A stretch of 16,368 bases of DNA from a bacterium (lineage in GTDB: Bacteria; Verrucomicrobiota; Kiritimatiellia; UBA8416; CAMZLY01): assembly GCA_030632465.1 (NCBI GenBank), contig DAOVUR010000015.1:1-16368 (forward strand), read 5' to 3'. Below the pieces are notes generated by a model. The model was not told the origin of the DNA, did not search any database, and worked only from the letters and a program-made list of their open reading frames with translations. The translations under genes were made by a program, and so were the position numbers. The stretch's first letter is position 1; every line of letters starts with the position of its first letter. This document shows positions 1 through 7,667 of the stretch, in pieces.

Positions 1-3000
1 AGACTGCAATTTTATGATAAAAGTATGGTTTTGTTGCAAAATCTTTGTAGGAAACAAAACCACCATTAACTATACATGACGCAATATCTTTATCCAGAGC
101 TGTGGTAAGTAACGCAAGTATCCCGCCTAGACTTTCAGCTCTACCTAGCCGTTGAAGCCCCTTATCAGTCAGCAATATTGGCTGTCTAATATGTGACGCA
201 TTCGGTTTAGATAGTGAATCACCCACAAGATGAATATCAGCGACATCTTCTCGTGACCGAAGATAATTAACGCAGGCAAGCAGATCATAAACACGACGTC
301 CGATCAGAGGTGTGGCTGCTTTATAAGAATACCCATTTAATGAGGACTCATTGCCATGAAAACTATAATCGGCACCCGCAGCTGTCTCACCAACAGCACG
401 TACGTCAGGAATAAATATTGAATACCCTTGGTCAACCAACTGCTTCATCTCTGCAAGCCTAGAGCGTAACAGCATCTCCTTGCCATATTCGTAAACAAAA
501 ACCAATACTAGAGAAGGAGCGTTTTCCGCCCCCTCTTTTTTCAGAAGAAGTGCTGGCACAAAGATCCCCATCTCAGTTTCCAACACAAGCTTTTCAACCT
601 GCAAACCATCAACATTTTCAATCGACACCATTTTTGATCTTAACGGAGTGAAATCCATCTCTTTTATGGCAAGACACTCACGCAACTCTTTTACAACATC
701 TTCACAATCAGAATCTTCATTTATAGCATGCTCATTAAGCGAAAATACCGTTTCACAATCCTCAAGTTCAGGTGTATAAAAAGACCGTGCAGTTTTAGTG
801 CAGTAGGTCTTATCTTTATCCACTTTAATCTTCACCTTGTCACCAGCTGGAGCATCAGCATTAGGGGGCATTACATCATTTAACCATTCCCAGAATTTTG
901 GGGTATGCCCACGTCCAAAGCCATGGGGATCAGTTGTAGGCTGGATAGCAACCTTTTCACCTGCATTTTTCAACTGATATATTTTCCGTACGCGCTCATA
1001 CGATTTTATTGCCTCGGCCTCGACATCAGTATCTCTTATTTCCGTAATAGTGCGAAGTGGATGTGGCGCAAAACATGCTGTTCTTCCCTCAACATCAATT
1101 CCATAAAGAAACTCACCAAAAAGCACCTGCTCCGAATCATAATTACCACGGGCTAGACGCGATGTAGCTGCCGCTGATATTGGTGCAGCTGCAAATAGTC
1201 GATCATCAAGTGCAGCAACATAACTAGTCATAGTCCCCCCGCCAGATGCGCCAGTCATCACAATACGATCAGCATCCACTTCCGGACGACTAATAAGATA
1301 GTCGATACCTCTTATTGCATCATAGATCATATAGCCTGCAAGATTACGGCCCACTAAAGTAGCTCCCGCTCCTTGGAAATAGTGATTACTTGTAGGCGTT
1401 TCAGAGCCCCAACCATTATTAACATATACTCGTTCACCTTGTCCTAATGTATCAATAACCAGCACTGCATAACCATCTTGAGCGGCTTTAACCCCAAATT
1501 TAACAGCCTTACGTTTACCACTTGTGGCATGCCCAACAACTCGCAATATTGCGGGAAGCTTCTTTTCTGTTTCATAACGTGGAGAGTAGAACGTTGCCGT
1601 CACATAAAAATTTGGTCTGCTCTCATAAATAATATTTTCTACTACAATCTCATCATCTTCATATACTCTTTTGACTTTCGCCTTAAGTGGACATTTCTCG
1701 GCAGGAAAAGCACCTATAGACTTATGGAATTCTGCGCGAGATCTCTTTTTCCATATTTCCCAAGCATCCCAAGCTTTGATCTTTCCCCATTCAGTATCCC
1801 GCGCCACAAACTGTGCATCACGTATATTATCATAATAACGATCAGTCATATCAGGCAACATAAGTTCGCGCTGTTGCTTGGTCGTAAATATATCCGTTAT
1901 AAATGGAAGAGTTGTAATGGAGTATATATCTACATTGATCTCCATACCTAACCCAATATATTTTCCTTCGTTGCCGAGCGGATCAATTCCGCCCCTACCA
2001 GCCAACCATAAGCTAGCAAACTTGGCAGGATTATGTAATGTCCTGCACCCTGACAGCGCCCATACTGAGGACTGAAAAACCGCTTCAGGGCGTTCAACTC
2101 TGCTACGAACAATATTACATCCCCATAAAGGCGGAACATCATCTTTTAAACCAAAAACTGCAAAAGGAACAAACAGAACAACGGTCCAGTCGCCTTCACT
2201 CTTTTCAACATCAACTTTAATGCCGTCAACCTTATGCTCCTTACGCCCTTTGCCCGTATAGATAGAACCTTCTGCATTTACACCAATATGTAAATAATCA
2301 TTAGACTCCTGACGACCTGCTGCAAAGAACAGTTCAATACTATCATCCAGCCAGACACCCCTACCTCTTTTTCTCTTCTTAGCAACAAGCGACTTCATAT
2401 CACTATCATAGCTTTTTACTTTGAGATGAAACCCATCTTTACCTTGCAGTAATAACGCCTCAGTTTTTTCAAGCTTTAAGCAACCTTCCGAAACTGGACG
2501 CAACGAAATAGCCGATGCTCTACTCCAGTCAATTCCATTCTTCTCTGTTTCCTTAACCTCCTGCAAGAAAAGGGCTGGCGCACGATATTTTCCAGCAAGA
2601 AGATTCATTGCTGTTTCACAGCCTAAATCGTCGACCAAACTTTCTCTCGCCAATAGAGACGGAGCCGCTGATTGCGCAGTACCTGATGCAACAGCATCAA
2701 AAAAGAGCCAACCAAACTTCTCAGGAACATTTGCACGCAACGAGTCTGTGCTACACCAAGCTGTATCCTCACCAATAACCCCATCACGCCCCTGCCTGAT
2801 ACGTGAAACGTTACCACGCCATGTAAGCTGCATAGCATCATCACCAATAAAACTCTGCAATGGACATGACCACTCATATACCCATGCGCCTTTTGTATAC
2901 TCTATTTTTTTCTTAACCTTCGGATTAAAACCCGCACCCGTAGCAGTAAACGCACCACCTGCATTAAGTGTAATGTAAACACCTGTTTTATCTTTTGAAC

Positions 3001-3421
3001 TAGGCTCGAAATTAATCTCCACAACATCATCACGCCAAAGGTCCGGCGAACCAACACCAACAGATGAATAGACCAGATGCGCCATATCATCATCTTCACA
3101 AACAACTCTGAAATAGACCTCACCATTACTGGTAAATATCTTCATTTCAGTCTCGGACTCAACCTCACTCCCAGATCCATCAAGCTGTTTAAACATAACC
3201 CCATCGATATCGGCCCATATACGCTTTGTAACCAAATCATCAGGTAGTTCACTAGCAGGCAGATCAACTACGCGATAAACATCATCACTATCAATTGCCT
3301 GAGCACTACCCTGCAGCCACGCACTAAAGATAGCATCATTCTTCATTAGTTGCGAAGAAGCTACAGACTGAACAACGGATACCACCATAAAAGCCATAAT
3401 CAATGATATATATAATCTCAT
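1..3421 (-). CDS. Very large exported protein: two CBM9-like domains plus tandem alpha/beta-hydrolase (acetylxylan-esterase-like) modules; C-terminus cut by window edge
   Basis: The reading frame is open from ATG 3421 to the left edge (1140 codons, no stop found), so the C-terminus is missing. Residues 1-22 form a Sec-type signal peptide (short basic start, hydrophobic core, SVASS cleavage area). Two CBM9/DOMON-like segments follow, near residues 50-200 (WRDDVVEINFEP, then YITLNAGGAF) and 270-440 (WLDDSIELFFAAG, then YLHIGVNAEGSIY). The first hydrolase module covers about 520-860: oxyanion region VVGH, nucleophile elbow GASGGG (Ser726), likely acid Asp797 or Asp799 (IRDTD), and His833 (DPHGFGR). 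A second module starts near 930 and has a degenerate elbow AESLGG (Ser1097). The fold resembles acetylxylan-esterase/dienelactone-hydrolase-type enzymes, so a role in deacylating extracellular polysaccharide is inferred; the substrate is unknown. An AAGGA ribosome site lies 9 nt before the ATG. The gene starts 30 bp after rsmE, so read-through is possible. Confidence 0.88.
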   Translation of the reverse strand, partial: MRLYISLIMAFMVVSVVQSVASSQLMKNDAIFSAWLQGSAQAIDSDDVYRVVDLPASELPDDLVTKRIWADIDGVMFKQLDGSGSEVESETEMKIFTSNGEVYFRVVCEDDDMAHLVYSSVGVGSPDLWRDDVVEINFEPSSKDKTGVYITLNAGGAFTATGAGFNPKVKKKIEYTKGAWVYEWSCPLQSFIGDDAMQLTWRGNVSRIRQGRDGVIGEDTAWCSTDSLRANVPEKFGWLFFDAVASGTAQSAAPSLLARESLVDDLGCETAMNLLAGKYRAPALFLQEVKETEKNGIDWSRASAISLRPVSEGCLKLEKTEALLLQGKDGFHLKVKSYDSDMKSLVAKKRKRGRGVWLDDSIELFFAAGRQESNDYLHIGVNAEGSIYTGKGRKEHKVDGIKVDVEKSEGDWTVVLFVPFAVFGLKDDVPPLWGCNIVRSRVERPEAVFQSSVWALSGCRTLHNPAKFASLWLAGRGGIDPLGNEGKYIGLGMEINVDIYSITTLPFITDIFTTKQQRELMLPDMTDRYYDNIRDAQFVARDTEWGKIKAWDAWEIWKKRSRAEFHKSIGAFPAEKCPLKAKVKRVYEDDEIVVENIIYESRPNFYVTATFYSPRYETEKKLPAILRVVGHATSGKRKAVKFGVKAAQDGYAVLVIDTLGQGERVYVNNGWGSETPTSNHYFQGAGATLVGRNLAGYMIYDAIRGIDYLISRPEVDADRIVMTGASGGGTMTSYVAALDDRLFAAAPISAAATSRLARGNYDSEQVLFGEFLYGIDVEGRTACFAPHPLRTITEIRDTDVEAEAIKSYERVRKIYQLKNAGEKVAIQPTTDPHGFGRGHTPKFWEWLNDVMPPNADAPAGDKVKIKVDKDKTYCTKTARSFYTPELEDCETVFSLNEHAINEDSDCEDVVKELRECLAIKEMDFTPLRSKMVSIENVDGLQVEKLVLETEMGIFVPALLLKKEGAENAPSLVLVFVYEYGKEMLLRSRLAEMKQLVDQGYSIFIPDVRAVGETAAGADYSFHGNESSLNGYSYKAATPLIGRRVYDLLACVNYLRSREDVADIHLVGDSLSKPNASHIRQPILLTDKGLQRLGRAESLGGILALLTTALDKDIASCIVNGGFVSYKDFATKPYFYHKIAV

Positions 3422-3451
3422 AATAATTTATCCTTTTATTAATAATTCACA

Positions 3452-4168
3452 CTACCCTAATTCATAAGAAATAACTGATGCTGCATAGATAGCAGCTGTC
3501 TCCACTCGTAAAACTAAATTACCAAAACTAACCGGAACCCCGCCCTTTGCTATGGCCTGCTCCATTTCCGCTTCCGTCAAGTCACCTTCAGGCCCGATAA
3601 GAACGGTAACCTTATCAACTTTATCAGCTCGAGCCTGCTGAAGAATATCATGTATGGGTTGCGCACCATCAAATAGCGATCCAATAAGAAAAAGTCCATC
3701 CGCCGCATACTGATCTAGTGCCTCCATCACGGTCATCACCGAAGTTATTTCCGGCACCTTACTTAATCCACACTGCTTGGTTGCACTAATAGCCACACGT
3801 TCCCAACGTTCTGTTTTAGTAGCCTTAACAACTCCACGACTAGTTGTTAACGGAACAAAACGTGCCACACCTAGTTCAACACCTTTCTCAACAACAAAAT
3901 CCATGCGCTTACCTTTCGGCACCGCCTGTAAAAGAGTGATAGACACTGCCGGTAATGTTGCATCGATGATATCGAGAATATGAAGAACAACCTCTCCGCC
4001 CTGCTCCAGTTCCACCATAGCAATTGCTTCACGACCAGAACCATCAAAGACAGCAACCTGTTCCCCTGCACTAATTCGTAGTACATTCAATAGATGATGC
4101 GCTTCATAATCAGACAAAGAAACACAATGCGAATCCCAATCCTCTGGTTTTATCAGACAACGATGCAT
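3452..4168 (-). CDS. rsmE: 16S rRNA (uracil-1498-N3)-methyltransferase RsmE
   Basis: This 238-residue protein has normal length for RsmE, a SPOUT-class enzyme that uses S-adenosylmethionine to methylate N3 of U1498 in 16S rRNA. The N-terminal PUA-like part begins MHRCLI, as is usual for the family. The knotted C-terminal domain carries the SAM-binding signature IGPEGDLT (about 191-198) and the late LRVETAAI segment (220-227). KQCGLSKVPEI (131-141) sits where the family has its conserved basic/Gly stretch. The start ATG has a GGAG ribosome site about 6 nt upstream. It follows dnaJ after a 93-bp gap that contains a small hairpin. The dnaJ-rsmE order recurs in many bacteria and supports the call. 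Confidence 0.95.
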   Translation of the reverse strand: MHRCLIKPEDWDSHCVSLSDYEAHHLLNVLRISAGEQVAVFDGSGREAIAMVELEQGGEVVLHILDIIDATLPAVSITLLQAVPKGKRMDFVVEKGVELGVARFVPLTTSRGVVKATKTERWERVAISATKQCGLSKVPEITSVMTVMEALDQYAADGLFLIGSLFDGAQPIHDILQQARADKVDKVTVLIGPEGDLTEAEMEQAIAKGGVPVSFGNLVLRVETAAIYAASVISYELG

Positions 4169-4192
4169 ATCTCTCCAGTTCCACTATTGGAG

Positions 4193-4213
4193 GGTTGCGC
4201 TCATGTCGCAACC
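4193..4213 (-). other. Perfect 7-bp hairpin between dnaJ and rsmE
   Basis: GGTTGCG and CGCAACC form a perfect stem around a 7-nt loop, 25 bp upstream of the rsmE start. In the direction of transcription no U-tract follows (CTCCAATAG instead), so it is not a standard terminator. It may be an mRNA processing or stability element, or a repeat remnant. Confidence 0.45.
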
Positions 4214-4261
4214 ATATTTTATAGTCTTGGCCAGTATAACCAATCCCATACTTCAAAACTT

Positions 4262-5452
4262 TTACTTCTTCCTTAAAGATTTCTTTCGTTCAAAGAAAAG
4301 CTCAGCTTCTTCCTTAAACTTATTGCGTACAGGATAATTCGCTTCCGACTGATGTTTAACAAAGTCAGCCAACGCTACCTTCTGCGCTTTACTTAGTTTA
4401 ACAGGTACTTCCGGCGTAATTCTGACATGAATATCACCACGACCATGCCCCTCAACATTCGGAATACCTTTACCGCGCAACCTCAACATCTTGCCCGATT
4501 CAGTACCAGGCGAAAGCTTTACTTTAGCAAAACCATCTATAGTGGGAACGTCAACCTGTCCACCAAGCACTGCTGTTTCATACGGAACAGGCACTTCACA
4601 AAAGAGATCATCACCTCTACGTTCAAACAATTTATGTTGTTTAGCATGTAACACTACATAAAGATCTCCAGCAGGGCCACCACGCGCGCCACCCTCACCT
4701 TTACCGGTCAAACGCAACCTAGAACCAGTCTCTACACCAGCAGGAATCTTGAGCGACATATGCTTTGTCTCTTTACCACGGCCACTGCCACCACACTTTT
4801 TGCACGGGTTACGAATCACAGATCCAGCACCACCGCAAACAGGACAAGTCTGTCTCACCTGGAAGAACCCACCACCAGCAATGACTTCACCATTACCACC
4901 ACAATGTTTACACGTCTCTTTGCTACTACCCTTTGCGGCACCACTGCCTTTGCAACCAGTACATTCAACGCCGACAGGAAATTTCAGATCACGTTCAGAA
5001 CCGAAAACCGACTCCTCAAAATCAATCTCAAGGTCAAATCTCATATCAGAACCTTTTTGCGGCCCATTACGAGAAGCACGTGCACGTCCACCACCTCCGC
5101 CAAACATATCGAAGATACCTCCGCCACCTCCGCCACCACCAAAGAGACTGCCAAGAATATCTTGAAGATCTGATTCATGCGTAAAATCACGAGAGAAGTC
5201 AAACCCGCCAGGACCAAAGGATGACTTTAGTCCGTCATGTCCATACTGATCATACTTACTACGCTTATTCTGATCACTAAGGACCTCATAAGCCTCTGAA
5301 ACCTCTTTAAACTTTGCTTCTGCAACTTTATCGTCAGGATTCTTATCAGGATGCAACTTCATTGCCAACTTACGATAAGCCTTCTTAATGTCACCAGCGC
5401 TTGCATCACGCCTCACGCCTAATAATTCATAATAATCTGTTTTTGCTGCCAT
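4262..5452 (-). CDS. dnaJ: Chaperone protein DnaJ (Hsp40)
   Basis: The 396-residue protein is full-length type I DnaJ, the co-chaperone that delivers unfolded substrates to DnaK and stimulates its ATPase. The J domain spans about 5-70 with the HPD motif at 34-36. A Gly/Phe-rich linker (about 76-125) contains an uninterrupted run of eight glycines. Four zinc-binding CxxCxGxG repeats begin at Cys164 (CTGCKGSG), Cys181 (CKHCGGNG), Cys203 (CPVCGGAG) and Cys217 (CKKCGGSG). The C-terminal substrate-binding domains follow, ending in a basic tail. A GGAG ribosome site lies 7 nt before ATG. It sits 69 bp downstream of grpE on the same strand, consistent with a grpE-dnaJ heat-shock operon. dnaK is not in the window. 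Confidence 0.97.
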   Translation of the reverse strand: MAAKTDYYELLGVRRDASAGDIKKAYRKLAMKLHPDKNPDDKVAEAKFKEVSEAYEVLSDQNKRSKYDQYGHDGLKSSFGPGGFDFSRDFTHESDLQDILGSLFGGGGGGGGIFDMFGGGGGRARASRNGPQKGSDMRFDLEIDFEESVFGSERDLKFPVGVECTGCKGSGAAKGSSKETCKHCGGNGEVIAGGGFFQVRQTCPVCGGAGSVIRNPCKKCGGSGRGKETKHMSLKIPAGVETGSRLRLTGKGEGGARGGPAGDLYVVLHAKQHKLFERRGDDLFCEVPVPYETAVLGGQVDVPTIDGFAKVKLSPGTESGKMLRLRGKGIPNVEGHGRGDIHVRITPEVPVKLSKAQKVALADFVKHQSEANYPVRNKFKEEAELFFERKKSLRKK

Positions 5453-5502
5453 TTATATCTCCAAAAAATCTTATTCATGCGTCCATTCAAACAACATATT
5501 CC

Positions 5503-5523
5503 CGTAATCCGTAATTCGTAATT
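5503..5523. repeat. Three tandem 7-bp repeats (CGTAATY) touching the grpE stop codon
   Basis: Three consecutive heptamers (CGTAATC once, CGTAATT twice; AATTACG-type when read with grpE) fill this interval. The last copy overlaps the grpE TAA stop at 5522-5524. Two further copies of the same heptamer lie at 10716-10729, 6 bp from the sulfatase stop. No function is known. They look like a short tandem intergenic repeat family. Confidence 0.7.
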
Positions 5524-6133
5524 ATTTTACCTGCCCTTGCGATACAATTACCTGTGAAGGACGCAATAGACGATCACCAAGCATAAAACCACGCCTCACC
5601 TGAATCATGATATGTCCAGCTTCAACATCTTCACTAGGTAGCTGAGAAATCGCCTCATGCATATTAGGATCAAACTCCATATTTTCCGTTTTGATATCAG
5701 ATAGACCAGACTTTTTCAATGCACTTACCAGCTGTTCACCAACCAGCTTAAACCCACTAGTCAGCCCCTCCGGAGCATCATGATCTGTTGCAGCCTGTAA
5801 AGCCATATCCATATGGTCAATGACCGGCAATAGTTCCTCTATCAACCCTTCATTAGCACGCTTATAAATATCACTCTTTTCGCGTAATGTACGCTTTCTG
5901 AAATTATCAAAATCAGCCTGTAGCCGTAAGACTCGGTCTGTCAAAGTCCCCACTTGTTCTTCAGCTTTAGCCAATTTAGATTTCTTTTTTGGTTTCGGTG
6001 CCGGCTTAGCTGGTTTCTTACTCTCTTTCGCTGCCGGCTTCTCTGTCGGCTTCTCTACCGGTTTCTCTGCAGTCTTAACTTCCTCAACAACTACATCATC
6101 AACATCAACATGCTCTTTTTCTTCATTTTTCAT
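5522..6133 (-). CDS. grpE: Nucleotide exchange factor GrpE
   Basis: This 203-residue protein has the C-terminal GrpE fold that releases ADP from DnaK. Recognisable segments are FDNFRKRT in the long helix, ELLPVIDHMDMAL at its end, FDPNMHEAI, and the beta-domain signature VRRGFMLGDRLLRPSQVIVS. The first ~55 residues are low complexity: an acidic stretch, then Lys/Pro/Ala-rich repeats built on EKP and KPA, ending in a basic PKPKKKSK. This tail is probably disordered and is longer than usual. The start codon has only a weak ribosome site (GATGAG, about 6 nt upstream). The gene heads a grpE-dnaJ-rsmE cluster and has a good promoter about 40 bp upstream. No HrcA gene or CIRCE operator is visible nearby. 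Confidence 0.95.
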   Translation of the reverse strand: MKNEEKEHVDVDDVVVEEVKTAEKPVEKPTEKPAAKESKKPAKPAPKPKKKSKLAKAEEQVGTLTDRVLRLQADFDNFRKRTLREKSDIYKRANEGLIEELLPVIDHMDMALQAATDHDAPEGLTSGFKLVGEQLVSALKKSGLSDIKTENMEFDPNMHEAISQLPSEDVEAGHIMIQVRRGFMLGDRLLRPSQVIVSQGQVK

Positions 6134-6164
6134 ATATACTCATCTTTTTCTTCTAAAATTATTA

Positions 6165-6176
6165 ATTCTTAAGAAT
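6165..6176. promoter_or_regulatory. 12-bp perfect palindrome overlapping the grpE -10 region
   Basis: ATTCTTAAGAAT is perfectly self-complementary and overlaps the proposed -10 box (6172-6177). That position suits a repressor operator, but the sequence is AT-rich and short, so chance is possible. Confidence 0.3.
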
Positions 6177-6201
6177 ACCTACTAGGAGACAGATTAGTCA
6201 A
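6172..6201 (-). promoter_or_regulatory. Sigma70-like promoter of grpE-dnaJ-rsmE
   Basis: Read on the minus strand, TTGACT (6201-6196) and TATTCT (6177-6172) are separated by 18 bp. The -35 matches TTGACA at five of six positions and the -10 matches TATAAT at four. Transcription would begin about 35 bp before the grpE ATG. Confidence 0.5.
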
Positions 6202-6239
6202 CAAATTAAGCTAGAAAAGCAGTTTAAAGTTTATAGTAG

Positions 6240-6291
6240 ATCAGCACTCTGACTTGTCTCGGCGTAGCCAAAGGCGAAGACGGATGCTGAT
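6240..6291. repeat. Hairpin-type intergenic repeat between tyrS and grpE
   Basis: Perfect 7-bp arms ATCAGCA (6240-6246) and TGCTGAT (6285-6291) bracket a GC-richer 38-nt core containing GTCTCGGCGTAGCC, AAA and GGCGAAGAC. The core can form its own inner pairing (GCC-AAA-GGC). The composition differs from the AT-rich flanks. The layout, a core held by short self-complementary arms, recurs in the repeats after proA although the core sequence differs. Confidence 0.5.
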
Positions 6292-6296
6292 TAATG

Positions 6297-6316
6297 AACA
6301 GCTTTGGAAAGCTGTT
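6297..6316. other. 9-bp inverted repeat downstream of tyrS
   Basis: AACAGCTTT and AAAGCTGTT are perfectly complementary with 2 nt between them, so the folded stem would be 7-8 bp. It lies 30-50 bp past the tyrS stop. A T-run follows only on the plus strand (GTTTTAC). On the tyrS transcript the flank is CATTAAT, so it is at best a weak terminator. Confidence 0.35.
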
Positions 6317-6345
6317 TTACTGGCTTGATCCGTATCACCTTAGTT

Positions 6346-7611
6346 TTACACTTTAACCAGGTGAAAGTTTCTCTTACCAGAGCGCAACACCACCAACTTA
6401 CTGTCGATGATATCATCTGCCTCTATAACTCTCTCAAGATTAGGAACGCGATTATTATTCACGTAGAGTCCGCCGCTTTCTATTAACCTACGAGCCTGCC
6501 CTTTGCTTTTACAAAGACCTGCAGCAACAGCAAGATCCAGAGCTGTAGCGCCCTCAACCTCTTCACTTTGCAGTTCGGTTGAAGTAACATCTGCAAAGAC
6601 CTCAAGTAGATCTTCTGCACATAAACCTTCCATCGACTTACCAAACAGCACATCAGTTGCACTTTTAGCGATACGCAGCCCATTTTCACCATGAACCAGT
6701 AGAGTAACCTCTTCTGCAAGCTTCTTTTGTGCCGCACGCTGTTCTGGAGCTGTTTTCAGCGACTGCTCAAGCTCTGCAATATCGTCAAGCGACAAGAATG
6801 TAAATATCTTTAATAACTCAACCACCTTATCATCAGCAGTACGAATAAAGAATTGATAGAAATCGTAAACAGAAGTCTTACTAGCCGTTAGAAAAACAGC
6901 ATTACCAGCACTCTTACCAAATTTCTGCCCAGAACTATCAAGAACCAGCGGTATTGATAAACCATAAGTCTGCCCACCGCGTCGTTTATGAACAAGATCT
7001 ATACCAGCAGTAATATTTCCCCACTGATCAGACCCACCTATCTGCAAAACACATTTTTCCGCATCATATAGATGTAGAAAATCGTAAGCTTGTAACAGCT
7101 GATAGCTGAACTCCGTAAAACTCATACCAGCATCACTCTCAAGCCTTGCACGAACACTCTCTTTACCAAGCATAGAACCAACACGAAAGCTCTTGCCTAC
7201 ATCTCTTAAAAAATCAATAAAGGAAAACTTCTGGAGCCAATCGTAATTATTCACAATTAAAGCTGGAGCTGTTTCGTTTTCAAAATCAAGGAAGCGGGAA
7301 AGATTCTCTTTAATGCCTGTAACATTCACTTCGATCTGCTCTTGATCAAGCAGCACTCGCTCATCACTCTTGCCTGACGGATCGCCAATCATACCAGTAG
7401 CACCACCAGCCAATGCGATAACTTTATGACCACAGCGCTGAAAATGCGCCAACGCCATAACAGTCACTAGGTTACCAACCTGCAAGCTATCTGCCGTAGG
7501 ATCAAATCCTGCATATACAGTTATTGGTTCATTAACAACATCGTTCAGATTAGGATTAGTAATATCCTCTACTAAGCCTCGGGAAGTTAATACTGTTATT
7601 ATATTTTCCAT
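6346..7611 (-). CDS. tyrS: Tyrosyl-tRNA synthetase
   Basis: The 421-residue class I synthetase charges tRNA-Tyr. From ATG 7611 it begins MENIITVLTSRGL, matching the family N-terminus. GFDPTADSL (35-43) is followed by QVGN at 44-47, where the family normally has HIGH/HLGH-like residues. NNYDW (121-125), the tyrosine-pocket region QIGGSDQWGN (190-199) and the KMSKS equivalent KFGKS (230-234) follow. An S4 RNA-binding domain forms the C-terminus (about 355-421). An in-frame TTG at 7635 exists upstream but falls in the loop of the rpsA terminator and adds residues the family lacks, so ATG 7611 is preferred. There is no Shine-Dalgarno: the bases just before ATG are the terminator T-run. Confidence 0.95.
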   Translation of the reverse strand: MENIITVLTSRGLVEDITNPNLNDVVNEPITVYAGFDPTADSLQVGNLVTVMALAHFQRCGHKVIALAGGATGMIGDPSGKSDERVLLDQEQIEVNVTGIKENLSRFLDFENETAPALIVNNYDWLQKFSFIDFLRDVGKSFRVGSMLGKESVRARLESDAGMSFTEFSYQLLQAYDFLHLYDAEKCVLQIGGSDQWGNITAGIDLVHKRRGGQTYGLSIPLVLDSSGQKFGKSAGNAVFLTASKTSVYDFYQFFIRTADDKVVELLKIFTFLSLDDIAELEQSLKTAPEQRAAQKKLAEEVTLLVHGENGLRIAKSATDVLFGKSMEGLCAEDLLEVFADVTSTELQSEEVEGATALDLAVAAGLCKSKGQARRLIESGGLYVNNNRVPNLERVIEADDIIDSKLVVLRSGKRNFHLVKV

Positions 7612-7614
7612 AAT

Positions 7615-7656
7615 AAAAAAAAGAAGGCACCCCAAAATAATTCGGGGCGCCTTCTT
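7615..7656 (-). terminator. Strong intrinsic terminator after rpsA, abutting the tyrS start
   Basis: On the minus strand, 13-nt arms (7656-7644 and 7633-7621) pair around a 10-nt loop and run into eight T's (7622-7615). The single imperfect position is G-U in minus-strand RNA but A-C in plus-strand RNA, so the structure is built for the minus strand. It starts 11 bp after the rpsA stop and its T-run ends 3 bp before the tyrS ATG. Confidence 0.9.
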
Positions 7657-7667
7657 GCTTAATCTAG

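Noticed and set aside
1478..1951. 157-codon plus-strand open frame
   Set aside because: It lies opposite the continuous hydrolase gene and shows no recognisable domain; the minus-strand frame carries the catalytic motifs.
4749..5184. Three overlapping plus-strand open frames of 83-138 codons opposite dnaJ
   Set aside because: They are antisense to the Gly-rich and zinc-finger part of a clear dnaJ; their Pro/Thr/His-rich composition is the mirror of GGN codons.
6240..6260. CIRCE heat-shock operator upstream of grpE
   Set aside because: AGCACTC resembles one half-site, but GAGTGCTAA is not present 9 bp away.
7612..7635. Upstream TTG start for tyrS
   Set aside because: It sits in the loop of the rpsA terminator and adds eight residues not seen in TyrRS; ATG 7611 gives the normal N-terminus.
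7612..7667. T-box leader of tyrS
   Set aside because: Only 56 bp separate rpsA and tyrS; there is no room for the specifier stem or T-box sequence.
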